From: Seohaeicola_A nanhaiensis
GTDB lineage: Bacteria > Pseudomonadota > Alphaproteobacteria > Rhodobacterales > Rhodobacteraceae
Assembly: GCF_042654245.1 (NCBI RefSeq)
Contig: NZ_JBHSGI010000002.1
Location: forward strand, 992,001-1,056,000
Direction of reading: 5' to 3'
DNA length: 64,000 bases
Positions 63,659-64,000 of the stretch are shown here, one piece after another (the stretch's first letter is position 1; each line of letters starts with the position of its first letter). Below the pieces are notes generated by a model. It was not told the DNA's origin. It worked only from the letters and a program-made list of their open reading frames with translations, and made no database searches. A program made the translations under genes and the position numbers.

Positions 63659-64000
63659 ATGAGCAGGATTTCAGACCCGATCACGCTGGCGCTGGACGGC
63701 GTCACCAAGATCTATCCGGGCGCGGTGGCGCTGGCGGATGTGTCGCTGTCGGTGACAGGCGGCGAGGTGGTCGGGCTGATCGGCGAGAACGGCGCCGGCA
63801 AGTCGACGCTGATGAAGGTGCTGGGCGGCACGATCACGCCCGACGCCGGGACGATCACGGTTGACGGGAGACGGTTCGACGCGCTGACCCCGCCGCAGGC
63901 GATGGCGATGGGCATCGCCTTTGTGCATCAGGAGCTGAACCCCTTCACCAATCTGGACGTGACCGGCAACGTGCTGTTGGGCCGCGAAATCCGCACCGGG
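63659..64000 (+). CDS. Sugar ABC transporter ATP-binding protein, 5' part (runs off the window)
   Basis: 114 codons are visible. They contain ALDGVTKIYPGAVALADVSL, Walker A GENGAGKST and the Q-loop FVHQELNPF. The GREIRTG end is typical of the amino-terminal domain of RbsA-like double ATPases. The ATG at 63659 follows GGGGCGCCGG. The gene continues past base 64000. It is 90 bp from binding protein 2 and is probably cotranscribed with it. Confidence 0.93.
   Translation, partial: MSRISDPITLALDGVTKIYPGAVALADVSLSVTGGEVVGLIGENGAGKSTLMKVLGGTITPDAGTITVDGRRFDALTPPQAMAMGIAFVHQELNPFTNLDVTGNVLLGREIRTG

Overview
The window is GC-rich, densely packed alphaproteobacterial chromosome, most likely from the Rhodobacteraceae (order Rhodobacterales). 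The support is a PhyR/NepR/EcfG general stress system, CtrA-like boxes, the methylmalonyl-CoA epimerase plus DUF1467 pair, a free-standing Hint protein, and DUF1127 and DUF3618 proteins. I could not run database searches, so genus is open. No tRNA, rRNA, CRISPR array, insertion sequence or prophage was seen.

Layout. 1-3.6 kb: end of a urease operon (ureC, a DUF1127 protein, an exported protein, ureE, ureF, ureG). 3.7-8.6 kb: signalling block of three response regulators and two histidine kinases, with ethylmalonyl/methylmalonyl-CoA epimerase. 8.6-18.7 kb: GNAT, the DUF1501/DUF1800 pair, aspS, a cyclopropane-fatty-acid synthase homologue and carB. 18.8-28.9 kb: a REP pair, a HExxH protein, a single-domain ParB-like protein, a FabH2-type ketoacyl-ACP synthase, tdk, csaA, proC, ubiK, lgt, a MidA-type methyltransferase, pgeF and a Hint protein. 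28.9-34.6 kb: a phenylacetate module (paaZ divergent from paaI-pcaF/paaJ-paaK-tetR). 34.6-45.9 kb: radC, a ThDP enzyme, copZ with a CueR-type promoter, a zinc-type CDF exporter, argE, a patatin, and an RND pump pair with a GNAT.

46.0-57.2 kb is the most striking part. The core of the general stress response (phyR, nepR, ecfG and a HisKA_2 kinase) sits with dps, a phospholipase-D-like protein, an AI-2E family membrane protein, csbD, a DUF883-like/holin-like/DUF3618 operon, a PLDc_N protein, a DUF1328 protein and a double PRC-barrel protein. Ten GGAAC-N16/18-(C)GTT promoters can be read in front of these units, so regulator and much of its regulon form one island. 57.4-64 kb carries a LacI-controlled sugar ABC locus with an NAD-dependent epimerase/dehydratase, two periplasmic binding proteins and the start of a second ATPase that runs off the window.

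How the parts work together: in the established PhyR scheme the kinase phosphorylates PhyR, PhyR-P captures NepR, and released EcfG transcribes from GGAAC/CGTT promoters. All three core genes and the candidate kinase are here. Separately, TTAA-N7-TTAA/G sites upstream of the signalling genes, cfa/aspS and radC suggest control by CtrA.
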